From the NCBI RefSeq assembly GCF_020131355.1, contig NZ_JAHLEL010000006.1, forward strand, positions 496,001-560,000: DNA of 64,000 nucleotides, in the 5' to 3' direction. The position numbers were made by a program, and so were the translations under genes. The stretch comes from Pseudonocardia sp. ICBG1293. Its GTDB lineage: Bacteria > Actinomycetota > Actinomycetes > Mycobacteriales > Pseudonocardiaceae. The notes under the pieces are model-generated. The model ran no database searches, was not told where the DNA came from, and worked only from the letters and a program-made list of their open reading frames with translations. Shown here piece after piece: positions 15,568 through 23,924 of the stretch. The stretch's first letter is position 1; each line of letters starts with the position of its first letter.

Positions 15568-16460
15568 GCACCGTGCAGACCGCCCCGCCGGCGACCACTC
15601 CCGGCCCGCCCGACGACGCCGGCGCCGCCCCGGCCCGCCGTCGTCCGCGCGGGCGGACCGTCCTGGTCGGCGGCCTGCTGCTGGTGATCTGCTGGGTGAT
15701 GCTGAGCCCGGTGCTGTGGACGGCGATGTCGGTCACCAAGCCGACCGACGTCGCCTTCCTCGACCCGCCGGTGTTCACCTGGGAACCCACCTTCACCGCG
15801 TTCGTCGACCTGTGGCAGACCACCGAGTTCTACCGGTACCTGCTCAACACCCTGGTCGTCGCGCTGATCAGCACGGTGATCGCGCTGCTCATCGGCATCC
15901 CCGCCGCGTACGCGCTGTCGCGCTACCCGGGGTGGGTCTCGGTGGCGCTGCTCATCGCCGCACTGATCTTCCGCGCGCTGCCCCGGTTCGCGGTCGTGCT
16001 GCCGATGTACGAGCTGTCGCGCTCGCTGGGGATCTACGACACCACGTTCGCCGTCGCCGCCGCCCTGGTGGCGATCAACCAGCCGTTCTCCATCTGGCTG
16101 CTGCGCAACTTCTTCGCCGAGATCCCCAAGGAGCTCGACGAGGCCGCGATGCTCGACGGCTGCAGCCGGTTCCAGACCCTGTGGCGGGTCATGGTGCCGC
16201 TGATGGGGCCGGGGATCCTGACCGCGGGGATCTTCATGTTCCTGTTCGCCTTCCAGGAGTACCTGACGGCGAACGTGCTCACCGACGTCGTCGCCCGCAC
16301 GGTCCCGGTCTTCATCGCCACCCAGCTCGGGCAGACCCTGCCGATGCTCCAACAGGCCGGTGCCGCCGCGATCCTGCTGACGCTGCCGGTGATCGGGTTC
16401 GCCTTCATCGCCCAGCGCTACCTCGTGGCGGGCCTGGGCGCCGGGTCGGTCAAGGGCTGA
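15564..16460 (+). CDS. ABC transporter permease, MalG-like
   Basis: This 298-residue protein has a disordered Pro/Ala-rich N-terminus (residues 1-30) followed by six membrane helices. The EAA loop is 'ELDEAAMLDGCSRFQTLWRV'. The family ends at 'FIAQRYLVAGLGAGSVKG', typical of MalG-type carbohydrate importers. The GTG start overlaps the upstream permease stop (GTGA). No ATPase gene is in this operon. The MsmK/UgpC-type ATPase at 24897-25952 is the likely energiser. Confidence 0.9.
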   Translation: MSTVQTAPPATTPGPPDDAGAAPARRRPRGRTVLVGGLLLVICWVMLSPVLWTAMSVTKPTDVAFLDPPVFTWEPTFTAFVDLWQTTEFYRYLLNTLVVALISTVIALLIGIPAAYALSRYPGWVSVALLIAALIFRALPRFAVVLPMYELSRSLGIYDTTFAVAAALVAINQPFSIWLLRNFFAEIPKELDEAAMLDGCSRFQTLWRVMVPLMGPGILTAGIFMFLFAFQEYLTANVLTDVVARTVPVFIATQLGQTLPMLQQAGAAAILLTLPVIGFAFIAQRYLVAGLGAGSVKG

Positions 16461-16463
16461 GCG

Positions 16464-17171
16464 GTGCCCGCGCCGCCGCCCCCGCCGCTGGTCCTGCTGC
16501 CGGGCATGAACTGCTCGGCCCGGCTGTGGGGCCCGGTGGGGGCCGGGGCGCTGCACCCGGTCCTGGACCGGCCGACCCTGTCGGAACAGGTCGAGGCCCT
16601 GCTCGCGGCGCTGCCGGAGCGGTTCGCCCTCGCCGGGCTCAGCCTGGGCGGCATCGTCGCGATGGCGCTGGCCCGGCGGGCCCCGGACCGGGTGGCCGGG
16701 CTGTGCCTGATGGCGACCAACGCCCGCCCGCCGACCCCGGAGCAGCGCGCCGGCTGGGACGCGGCGCTGGCCCGTCTCCACGACGGCGCCCCGTCCCGTG
16801 CCCTGCAGCCCCTGGACCTGCTGCTGCACGACCGGTCGCTCGACGACACGGCCCTGCGGATGGCCGACGAGGTGGGGGAGCGCCGGCTCACCGCCCAGCT
16901 GCAGCTGCAGGGCTCCCGGGTGGACGAGCGCCCCGGGCTCGCCGCGGTGACGGTGCCGACCCTGGTGCTGGCCGGCGAGCACGACCGGCTGTGCCCGGTC
17001 GCCCGGCACACCGAGATCGCCGAGCTGGTGCCCGGCGCCCGGCTGCACGTGCTGCCGGGCGCCGGTCACCTGCTCCCGGTCGAGGCGCCGGACACCGTGG
17101 CGACGCTGGTGGCCGGGTGGACGGCCACGGTGCACGCCCGGGAGCGGGCCCGGGCGGCGGACCGGCACTGA
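16464..17171 (+). CDS. Alpha/beta hydrolase
   Basis: This 235-residue protein has the nucleophile elbow 'GLSLGGIVAMALA' (Ser near residue 59), the acid-bearing 'AGEHDRLCPVARH' segment, and a final His in 'LPGAGHLLPVEAP'. It is a plausible esterase or lactonase acting on the imported compound. The GTG at 16464 starts 3 bases after the permease stop, so it is the last gene of the transporter operon. The substrate is unknown. Confidence 0.85.
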   Translation: MPAPPPPPLVLLPGMNCSARLWGPVGAGALHPVLDRPTLSEQVEALLAALPERFALAGLSLGGIVAMALARRAPDRVAGLCLMATNARPPTPEQRAGWDAALARLHDGAPSRALQPLDLLLHDRSLDDTALRMADEVGERRLTAQLQLQGSRVDERPGLAAVTVPTLVLAGEHDRLCPVARHTEIAELVPGARLHVLPGAGHLLPVEAPDTVATLVAGWTATVHARERARAADRH

Positions 17172-17511
17172 CCGGGCCGGCCGCGCCCGGTCGCGGGCCC
17201 CGGCCGGGTCGGGCACCGGTGTCCGGCCGCACGATCGGCACGAGCGGTCCGCCCGCCGATCACGGTTCGGAGCCCGGTCCGCGCCGTGACCCCGAGCTCG
17301 CGTGCTGGTCCCGAGCGGGCCTGCTGATCCCGATCTCGCGTGCTGATCCGGAGCTCGCGCGGTGATCGGCTGTTCGCGCGCGTCGGGACGCGCGCGAGGT
17401 CCGGTTCTGCGCGCGCACCGCGGATCACCGCGCGACCGTCGGCACGCGGGGGAGCCGCGGTGCCCGGAGGCGGGGACGTGCCGAGCCCCGGCCCCGGGGC
17501 GTCGCGCCGCC

Positions 17512-17635
17512 GGGCCGGCCGCACCCGTCCGCGGGCCCGGCGTCGTTCGGGCCGGCCGCACCTGTCCGCGGGTCCGGCGTCGTTCGGGCCGGCCGCACCC
17601 GTCCGTGGGCCCGGCCCCGATCGGGCCGGCCGCAC
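17512..17635. repeat. 37-bp tandem repeat array
   Basis: The word GGGCCGGCCGCA recurs at 17512, 17549, 17586 and 17623, a constant spacing of 37 bases. The sequence between is conserved for the first three units (CCCGTCCGCGGGCCCGGC-like). There are no unique spacers, so it is a minisatellite rather than a CRISPR array. Confidence 0.8.
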
Positions 17636-17641
17636 GAACGG

Positions 17642-17680
17642 CACGAGCGAGGGTTCCGGTGCCCGCAACCCTCGCTCGTG
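17642..17680 (-). terminator. Hairpin downstream of the aldolase operon
   Basis: Perfect 14-base arms (CACGAGCGAGGGTT and its complement at 17667-17680) enclose an 11-base loop, 39 bases beyond the aldolase stop on the minus strand. It fits a terminator without a T-run, as is usual in actinobacteria. Its terminal GCACGAGCG is shared with the inverted repeat inside cobN, so it may also be a dispersed palindromic element. Confidence 0.6.
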
Positions 17681-17718
17681 GTGGGCATGGCCGGAGCCGC
17701 CGCTTCCGGCGACGGCGC

Positions 17719-18436
17719 TCACCCCGTCGCCGCGGCCAGCTCCCGGAACGACGCCATCATCACCGCGGCCAGGTTGTAGACCACCAGCTGCGCCCCACCC
17801 GCGAACGACGCCGCGGCCGCCTCCGCCGACCCCGCCAGGTCGGCCCGGACGGCGTCCCGGACCGCCGGGTCGGTGCGCACCGCCGCCAGCAGCTCCGCGA
17901 CGGACGGGTCGGCGTCGGTACGGGACGCGCCCAGGTCCGCGACGCCGACCAGCCAGCCGTCGACCCCGTCCACCCCGACGATCTCCCCGGCCCGTTCGAG
18001 GGCGCCCGGCGACTCCAGCATCGCGATCACCAGCACGTCCTCGCCCGCCGCCCGGTGCTCGTCGGCGGTGACGCTGCCGAACCGGCCGGACCGCGGGTAC
18101 GTCGCGAACCCGCGCGTGCCGTGCGGCGGGTGGCGCAGCGCCCGCACCAGCGAGGTGGCCTGTGCGGCGTCCTCCACGTGCGGCGCGACGATCCCGCGGG
18201 CGCGCGCGCTGGGCCAGGTGGTGCTCGCCCTCCCCGGGCCGGACGAGCACCGGGAGCCCGTGCGCGTCGGCGTGCGCGATGTGGGTCCGGAGCATCCCCA
18301 CGTCGGCCGGGCCGTGCTCGCAGTCGATCAGTACGAAGTCCAGCCCGGCGACGCCGAGCATCTCCACGACCTCCTCGCAGGGCATCCGCACCAGTGCCCC
18401 GGCGAGCCGCTCCCCGGCGGCGACCCGGGCCCTCAC
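17719..18436 (-). pseudogene. HpcH/HpaI-family aldolase with frame break
   Basis: The N-terminal frame starts at GTG 18436, overlapping the SDR stop (GTGA). It reads 'VLIDCEHGPADVGMLRTHI' and 'LPVLVRPGEGEHHLAQR', clear class II HpcH/HpaI aldolase signatures. Near 18200-18210 the similarity jumps to another frame, 'GIVAPHVEDAAQATSLVRAL', and continues to the stop at 17719 with 'AMLESPGALERAGEIVGVDG'. About four residues ('LDAG'-like) normally found at the junction are missing, consistent with an 11-base deletion. The intact enzyme would cleave a 2-keto-3-deoxy-type acid to pyruvate or a related product. It is either a recent pseudogene or a sequence error in the GCGCGCGC run. Confidence 0.75.
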
Positions 18437-19194
18437 GCGACCATCCCCGCGGACAGGTCGACGTCGGCGCCGGACAGCCCGGGCATGGCGAGCATCGCGA
18501 CGCCGGCCGCGCCCACCTCGTCGGCGGTGATCATCCGGCCGAGCGCGGCCCGTCCGACGAACGCGGCCCGCGCGGCGGCGACGTCGGTGCCGGTGCGCTC
18601 CGCCTCGAGGGCGAAGTTCCGGTCCATCCGGTCACCCTCGACCGGGCCGGGGGACAGGGCGTTCACCCGCACCCCGGCCGGGCCGGCCTCGAACGCGAGC
18701 GTGGAGGTCAGGCCGAGCACCGCGGTCTTCGAGGCGCAGTAGGGCGTGCGCCGCGCCAGCGGCCGCTTCCCCGACACCGAGGCCACGTTGACCACGTCGC
18801 CGTCGCCGCGCTCCAGCATCGGCGGCAGGAACGCCCGGCACACCGGGTAGGTGCCGCGCACGTTGACCGCGAACACCTCGTCCCACTCCTGCGGGGTGAC
18901 CTCGACCAGCGGGGCGACCGGGCCGGCGATCCCGGCGTTGTTGACCACGACCGAGACCTCCTCGTCGGCGAGCCGGGCCGCCAGGTCCGCGACGGAGTCC
19001 GGGTCGGCGACGTCGCACACCTCGGCCCGGGCGGCGGGCCCGATCCGGGACGCGGTCGCGTCCAGGGTGCCGGCGTGGCGTCCGGCGAGCACCACCCGGG
19101 CGCCGGCGCGGGCCAGGTGCGACGCGATCGCCGCCCCCAGGCCGCTGCCGCCGCCGGTCACCAGCGCGGTGCGCCCCGCGACCGGCGCGCTCAC
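18433..19194 (-). CDS. SDR-family oxidoreductase of the catabolic operon
   Basis: This 253-residue short-chain dehydrogenase has 'TGGGSGLGAAIASHLARAG' for NAD(P), 'NNAG', catalytic Ser in 'NVASVSGKRP', and 'YCASKTAVLG' as the Tyr/Lys pair. It is the middle gene of a three-gene unit: its GTG at 19194 overlaps the stop of the upstream dehydrogenase, and its stop overlaps the aldolase GTG. It probably oxidises or reduces a hydroxyl of the same substrate handled by the HisD/HpsN-like enzymes. The exact reaction is not known. Confidence 0.88.
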   Translation of the reverse strand: MSAPVAGRTALVTGGGSGLGAAIASHLARAGARVVLAGRHAGTLDATASRIGPAARAEVCDVADPDSVADLAARLADEEVSVVVNNAGIAGPVAPLVEVTPQEWDEVFAVNVRGTYPVCRAFLPPMLERGDGDVVNVASVSGKRPLARRTPYCASKTAVLGLTSTLAFEAGPAGVRVNALSPGPVEGDRMDRNFALEAERTGTDVAAARAAFVGRAALGRMITADEVGAAGVAMLAMPGLSGADVDLSAGMVA

Positions 19195-20510
19195 GACCCG
19201 GCCACCGGTGTCGCCGTGACCTCGTCCAGCCAGCCGACGCGGTCCCCGCCGTGCCGCCAGGCCCGCAGGTCCCCGGAGCGGGCGTGGCCCTCGAACAGCT
19301 CCACCCGCGACGCCCGCCCGCACACCCGGCCCAGTTCCGCGCTCGCCGCCGGGTCGTGGACCTCCTGGTAGGTGCAGGTCTTGAGGTACTTCCCGACCCA
19401 CAGCCCGCCGGTGTACCGCGCGGCGCCCAGGGTCGGCAGGACGTGGTTGGTACCGATGACCTTGTCGCCGTAGGACACGCAGGTGTTCTCCCCGAGGAAC
19501 AGCGCGCCGTAGTTGCGCATGCGGTCCAGGGCCTCGCGCGGACGTGCGGTGAACACCTGCACGTGCTCGGCGGCGAGGTCGTCGGCGACGCGCCACATCT
19601 CGTCGGCGTCGTCACAGACCACGATCCGGCCGTGGTCGCGCCAGGCGGGGCCGGCCAGGTCGTTCGTGGGCAGCCCCGGCAGCAGCCGGTCGACCAGCTC
19701 CAGCACCGACCGGCCCAGCGCGGCGGAGGTGGTGACGAGCACCGCGGGGGAGTCCGGCCCGTGCTCGGCCTGGGAGAGCAGGTCGACGGCGACGGTGAGC
19801 GGGTCGGCCGTCGCGTCGGCGACCACCAGGATCTCGGTGGGGCCGGCGAACAGGTCGATGCCGACCTCGCCGAAGAGCTGGCGCTTGGCCTCGGCCACGT
19901 AGGCGTTGCCCGGGCCGGCGAGCATGTCCACCGGGGTGACCGACGCGGTGCCCAGCGCCATCGCCGCGACCGCCTGCACCCCGCCCAGCACGTGGATCTC
20001 GTCGGCGCCCGCCAGGTGCATCGCCGCGACCGTCGCGGCCGGGACCTCACCGCGGATCGGTGGCGTGCACGCCACCACGTGCCCCACCCCGGCCGCCTTC
20101 GCCGTCACGATCGTCATGTGCGCCGAGGCGGTCAGCGGGTACCGCCCGCCCGGCACGTACGCGCCCGCCGAGCCGACCGGGACGTGCCGGTGCCCGAGGA
20201 CCACCCCCGGCAGGGTCTCGACCTCGACGTCGCGCAGGGACTCCCGCTGCACCCGCGCGAAGTTCCGGACCTGCTCCTGCACGAAGCGGATGTCGTCGAC
20301 GACCTGCTGCGGCAGCGAGGCGACCAGCTCCTCGACCCGCTCGGGTGCCAGACGCTCCGGGGCGCGCCCGTCGAACCGATCCGCGTACTCCCGCACCGCC
20401 GCACCGCCGCGTCGCCGCACGTCGTCCACGATCGCCCGGACCCGCTCGGCGACGTCCGCGTCGCTGCGGCGCGGGGCCGCCCCCGTCGCACTCTTCAGTT
20501 CCTGCGCCAT
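19191..20510 (-). CDS. HisD/HpsN-family NAD-dependent dehydrogenase, second copy
   Basis: This 439-residue histidinol dehydrogenase-like protein keeps the zinc and catalytic segments 'LLSQAEHGPDSP', 'LAAEHVQVF', 'GTNHVLPTLGAARYTGG' and the C-terminal 'FEGHARSGDL'. That last form is close to catabolic HpsN-type enzymes rather than to HisD. AGAGAGGG 5 bases upstream marks the ATG at 20510; an ATG at 20531 lies in the operator and is rejected. It differs clearly from the copy at 11995, so this is not a recent duplication. It heads a coupled operon with an SDR and an aldolase, and a LacI gene is divergent. Confidence 0.85.
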   Translation of the reverse strand: MAQELKSATGAAPRRSDADVAERVRAIVDDVRRRGGAAVREYADRFDGRAPERLAPERVEELVASLPQQVVDDIRFVQEQVRNFARVQRESLRDVEVETLPGVVLGHRHVPVGSAGAYVPGGRYPLTASAHMTIVTAKAAGVGHVVACTPPIRGEVPAATVAAMHLAGADEIHVLGGVQAVAAMALGTASVTPVDMLAGPGNAYVAEAKRQLFGEVGIDLFAGPTEILVVADATADPLTVAVDLLSQAEHGPDSPAVLVTTSAALGRSVLELVDRLLPGLPTNDLAGPAWRDHGRIVVCDDADEMWRVADDLAAEHVQVFTARPREALDRMRNYGALFLGENTCVSYGDKVIGTNHVLPTLGAARYTGGLWVGKYLKTCTYQEVHDPAASAELGRVCGRASRVELFEGHARSGDLRAWRHGGDRVGWLDEVTATPVAGS

Positions 20511-20526
20511 ACCGCCCTCTCTTGGT

Positions 20527-20540
20527 AGCATACGTATGTG
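20527..20540. promoter_or_regulatory. LacI-type operator between the dehydrogenase operon and the lacI-family gene
   Basis: AGCATAC then GTATGTG forms a near palindrome with a central CG, inside a wider GTAGC...GCTAC symmetry (20525-20545). It sits 17 bases upstream of the dehydrogenase start codon and 107 bases upstream of the regulator, where it could control both. TTGACA on the minus strand at 20576-20581 is a possible -35, but no well-spaced -10 was found. Confidence 0.6.
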
Positions 20541-20646
20541 CTACGGGTCAGCAGTGAACGGCGGGGACGCGCCGCTGTCAAGGGCGCTCCCAAGGGCGCT
20601 CCCGGGGGCGCACTAGGCTCGGCGAGCGGTCGGGGGAAGGGCGGAC

Positions 20647-21642
20647 ATGGTCACCAGTCGCGACGTGGCGAAGCTCGCCGGTGTCTCGCAGCCGACGGTG
20701 TCGCGCGCCCTGACCGACCACCCCCGGGTGTCGGAGGCGACCAAGCGCAGGGTCCGCGAGGCCGCGCTGGCGCTGGGGTACTCGACCAACGCGATCGGCC
20801 GGGCCCTGTCGGTGGGTCGGTCCAACCGGATCGGGCTGGTCGTCGCCGACCTGGAGAACCAGTTCTACGCGAACATGATCGGCCCGCTGCACCACGAGCT
20901 GGAGGGGCTCGGGCACGAGCTGGTGCTGATCACCGAGTCCGCGGGCAGCGCCCCGCTGCCCGAGCGGGTCGCGGCGCACGGGCTGGCCGGGGTGGTGCTG
21001 TCCACGACGACGGTCGACTCGATCCAGCCCGCCCGGCTGCGCGACCGCGGCGTGCCCTTCGTCTACCTGAACCGGACCGCCCCCAGCGTGGCCGCCGACG
21101 CGGTGACCGTCGACCCCGAGCAGGGCGTGCGTGCGGTGGTGGGCGAGGCGGTGCGGCTGGGGCACACCCGGATCGGGGCGATCTTCGGCCCGCGCAACAC
21201 CAGCACCGGTGAGCTGCGCGAACAGGTCGTCCGCACGGTGCTCGACGAGCACGGGCTCGCGCTCGCCCAGCGCGACGTCCTGCACGGCCCCTTCGACTTC
21301 GCGACCGGTCGCGAGGGTTTCCGCACGCTGCACGAGCGGGCCGGCGGACCGACGCTGCTGCTGTGCGGCAACGACGTCGTGGCGCTCGGGGTGCTCGACG
21401 CGGCGGCCGAGGCGGGTGTCCCGGTACCCGGGCACACCTCGGTGGTCGGTTTCGACGACCTGCCGACCTCGCGCTGGGCGCTGGTCCGGCTCAGCACCGT
21501 CGCCTACGACCTCGACGAGGTCGCGCGGGAGTCCGCCCGCCTGGTCGTCGCCCGGCTGACCGACCCCGATGCCGAGCCGCGGCACGTCGTGTACCCGACC
21601 CACTACGTCGCCCGCGCCACCGTCGCGGCGCCGCGGGCGTAG
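20647..21642 (+). CDS. LacI-family transcriptional regulator
   Basis: This 331-residue repressor has an N-terminal helix-turn-helix ('SRDVAKLAGVSQPTVSRAL', residues 3-21) and hinge helix ('GRALSVGRSNRIGLVV'). The periplasmic-binding-like effector domain follows, including 'LLLCGNDVVALGVLDAA' and 'VVGFDDLP'. The ATG follows GGGAAGGGCGG. It lies between the leftward dehydrogenase-SDR-aldolase unit and the rightward SnoaL-cupin-hydrolase-ATPase unit. Four degenerate palindromes with central CG or GC lie at gene starts of the island and are the best candidates for its binding sites. The effector is unknown. Confidence 0.9.
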   Translation: MVTSRDVAKLAGVSQPTVSRALTDHPRVSEATKRRVREAALALGYSTNAIGRALSVGRSNRIGLVVADLENQFYANMIGPLHHELEGLGHELVLITESAGSAPLPERVAAHGLAGVVLSTTTVDSIQPARLRDRGVPFVYLNRTAPSVAADAVTVDPEQGVRAVVGEAVRLGHTRIGAIFGPRNTSTGELREQVVRTVLDEHGLALAQRDVLHGPFDFATGREGFRTLHERAGGPTLLLCGNDVVALGVLDAAAEAGVPVPGHTSVVGFDDLPTSRWALVRLSTVAYDLDEVARESARLVVARLTDPDAEPRHVVYPTHYVARATVAAPRA

Positions 21643-21675
21643 TCGCAGCCGTCGCCGGAAATCCCCGTGCGGCTC

Positions 21676-21705
21676 TTGCTGCCCGGTTGTGCATGCGCAT
21701 ACAGT
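21676..21705 (+). promoter_or_regulatory. Promoter with LacI-type operator upstream of the SnoaL-like gene
   Basis: TTGCTG at 21676-21681 and TACAGT at 21700-21705 have an 18-base spacer and form a credible promoter. The palindrome TGCATGC then GCATACA (21690-21703, 6 of 7 positions symmetric) overlaps the -10 box. This repeats the layout at 11959-11999. Confidence 0.6.
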
Positions 21706-21738
21706 GCGAGGCACGGACCACAGCGAGGAAGGACGACC

Positions 21739-22734
21739 ATGGCGCTCGACCCGGTCGCGTATGAGCCCTACCACGACCCGGACGACTTCATCCGCGAGGT
21801 GACCGACCGGATCTGGGTCCAGCGGGACGTCTCCTACATCGTCGACAACTACGAGCCGGACTCGATCGTGCACGGCGGGCTCGGCACGGTCGTCGGTCGC
21901 GACGGGGTGATCGAGGGCAGCCTGATGCGCATCGCCGGCACCCCGCAGCACGTCGGCCAGGCGGAGGACGTGGTGTGGGAGGCCCGCGGCGACGACGCGT
22001 TCCTCAGCTCGCACCTGGTCTTCTCGGCCGACGAGATCCTGGTCGACGGTGTCGTGAAGCGGATCCGCAAGCGCACCATCGCCAACTGCCTGTACCGGCG
22101 CGGCCGCATGGTCGAGGAGTGGGTGGTCCGCGACGAGCTCGCGAGCTGCCTGCAGCAGGGCATCGACCCCGCCGCGGCGGCCCGGTCGCAGCGCTTCCGG
22201 GGCTACCAGGGCTCGATGACCGAGCAGCCCCCGAAGGACGTCCTCGCCGTCGGCGACAGCGGCCCGCGGCCGGACGACTTCCGGCCCGAGTGCGAGCGGG
22301 TGCTGGAGTTCATCGAGGAGGTCTGGAACTCCCGGCGCTACCAGAAGGTCACCGACTACATGCACCGGGACCTGTTCCTGCACACCGTCGGCGACCAGAC
22401 CGTCGTGCGCCCGGACGGCTACCAGCGCGACCTGCTGGCCCTCGTCGCCCCGTTCCCGGACGCCCGGTTCGAGGTCCGTGACGTCCAGACCAACCACGCC
22501 GAGCGCTACGCGGGGCTGCGGATCGCGGTGACCTGGGTGATGCGCGGGACCTACCGCGGCACGCCCGCGTTCGGCCCGCTCACCGGCGGTGAGGTGGAGC
22601 TGCTGGGCGTCTCGCAGTTCCTGGTCCAGGACGGCCGCATCGTGAAGGAGGTCCGGGTCTTCGACGAGATCGCGCTGCGTGCGCAGATCGACGCCGGCCG
22701 GACCGAGACGTTCGACGACACCAACATCTACTGA
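21739..22734 (+). CDS. Tandem SnoaL-like (NTF2-fold) domain protein
   Basis: This 331-residue protein contains two SnoaL-like polyketide-cyclase/NTF2-type domains. The first (about 20-150) includes 'WVQRDVSYIVDNYEPDSIVHGG', and the second (about 190-315) includes 'IEEVWNSRRYQKVTDYMH'. Both end with the family's conserved acidic or basic strand ('GRMVEEWVVRDE', 'GRIVKEVRVFDEIAL'). Single-domain relatives act as cyclases, isomerases or dehydratases; the reaction here is unknown. GAGGAAGG lies 7 bases upstream. It heads an operon with a bicupin, a C-N hydrolase and an ABC ATPase behind a LacI-type operator. Confidence 0.75.
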   Translation: MALDPVAYEPYHDPDDFIREVTDRIWVQRDVSYIVDNYEPDSIVHGGLGTVVGRDGVIEGSLMRIAGTPQHVGQAEDVVWEARGDDAFLSSHLVFSADEILVDGVVKRIRKRTIANCLYRRGRMVEEWVVRDELASCLQQGIDPAAAARSQRFRGYQGSMTEQPPKDVLAVGDSGPRPDDFRPECERVLEFIEEVWNSRRYQKVTDYMHRDLFLHTVGDQTVVRPDGYQRDLLALVAPFPDARFEVRDVQTNHAERYAGLRIAVTWVMRGTYRGTPAFGPLTGGEVELLGVSQFLVQDGRIVKEVRVFDEIALRAQIDAGRTETFDDTNIY

Positions 22735-22747
22735 CCGGAGCACCGAC

Positions 22748-23914
22748 ATGCACGACACGGTGGTCAGCGCGGGCGAGCTCGCCCGCCGCACCGTCCGGCA
22801 CGCGGACTGGGTCCCGTGCAAGGCCGCGTTCATCGACTGCCGCACCCCCGGCTCGGACCGCAAGGACAACTACTCCTTCATCGGCCCCGGGGTCACGCAG
22901 AACGCGTCCCAGCACATCAACCTGCGCGAGCCGCACGGCTTCAACCTGGGTGCGGCGGGCATGCCGCACGGCACCACGAACAGCCTGCACCTGCACTTCA
23001 CCGCCGAGGTCTTCATCAACCTCGACGGCGACTACGAGCTGCGCTGGGGACCCGACGGCACCCAGGGCACCTACCGCAGCGTCGACGGCGACATCGTCTC
23101 GGTCCCACCGTGGATCTTCCGCGGGTTCACCAACGTCGGTGGGGACGACGGCATCCTGCTCACCGTCCTGGGCCGTGACGACACCGGCGGCATCATCTGG
23201 GGCCCCACGGTCCTCGCCGAGGCGGCGGGCCACGGCCTGCACCTCACCGCGGACAACCGGCTCATCGACACCGTCGCCGGGGACGCGCTGCCCGAGGACG
23301 TCGCGCTGATCCGGCCGATGGAGCAGGCCGAGATCGACCGGCTCGACGTCTACACCCCCGAACAGTTCCGCGGCCGTGTCGTGCACGCCGCCGACCGGCC
23401 GTGGGTCGCCGAGCCCTACCTGTGCTCGCGGCTGCCCGGCGGCGGCGCCGAGCTCGCCCCGGTCATCGGCTGGGGCACCGTCGAGAGCCGGGCCGCGGTG
23501 CCGCGGCTGCTCGACCCGCACGGCTTCGCGCTCGCGTGGCTGCGGGCCCTGCCCGGGGAGGGCGTGCTCACCCACCGCCACGACGCGACCCAGGTGCTCA
23601 CCGTGAAGGCCGGGCACTGGGCGGTCACGCTCAACACCGGTGCCGACGCGCGCACCGTCGAGCTGGGCCCGCGGGACACGCTGTCGGTGCCGCCCGGCGC
23701 CTGGCGGTCGGTGACCGCGCTCGACGCCGAGGGCGGCCGGACCGCCACCCCCGGCACCGGAGAGCTGCTGGTCGTCACCGGTGGCGACGGCCGGACCCGG
23801 CCCGAGTGGGCGCGCGAGGTCGTGACCGGTGCCCGGGAGCGCGGGCGGGTCCTCGACGCCGACGGCTACCTCGCCCCGGCCGCGGTGCTGGTGTTCGCGG
23901 CCGAGGACGACTGA
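22748..23914 (+). CDS. Bicupin protein
   Basis: This 388-residue protein has two cupin barrels. The first has a complete metal motif H-x-H-x3-E ('HLHFTAEVFINLDGDY', near residues 80-95). The second ('LTHRHDATQVLTVKAG', near 280-295) has His-x-His but Gln in place of the usual Glu, so metal may bind only the first or both weakly. Bicupins include oxidative decarboxylases and ring-cleavage dioxygenases, but a specific assignment is not supported. It starts 13 bases after the SnoaL-like gene. Confidence 0.75.
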   Translation: MHDTVVSAGELARRTVRHADWVPCKAAFIDCRTPGSDRKDNYSFIGPGVTQNASQHINLREPHGFNLGAAGMPHGTTNSLHLHFTAEVFINLDGDYELRWGPDGTQGTYRSVDGDIVSVPPWIFRGFTNVGGDDGILLTVLGRDDTGGIIWGPTVLAEAAGHGLHLTADNRLIDTVAGDALPEDVALIRPMEQAEIDRLDVYTPEQFRGRVVHAADRPWVAEPYLCSRLPGGGAELAPVIGWGTVESRAAVPRLLDPHGFALAWLRALPGEGVLTHRHDATQVLTVKAGHWAVTLNTGADARTVELGPRDTLSVPPGAWRSVTALDAEGGRTATPGTGELLVVTGGDGRTRPEWAREVVTGARERGRVLDADGYLAPAAVLVFAAEDD

Positions 23915-23924
23915 GGCCGGGCGG

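Larger units (their letters stand above)
17172..17718. other. 547-bp convergent intergenic region with repeats
   Basis: It lies between the hydrolase and the aldolase pseudogene, which point towards each other. It contains short degenerate repeats of the type 'cgagctcgcgtgctgatcc' (about 17290-17365), the 37-bp tandem array at 17512-17635 and a strong hairpin at 17642-17680. Open frames crossing it in both directions encode only Pro/Arg/Gly repeat peptides, and no gene was recognised. Confidence 0.7.

Noticed and set aside
17512..17635. Regular 37-bp spacing as a CRISPR array
   Set aside because: The whole period repeats with no unique spacers, and no cas genes are in the window.
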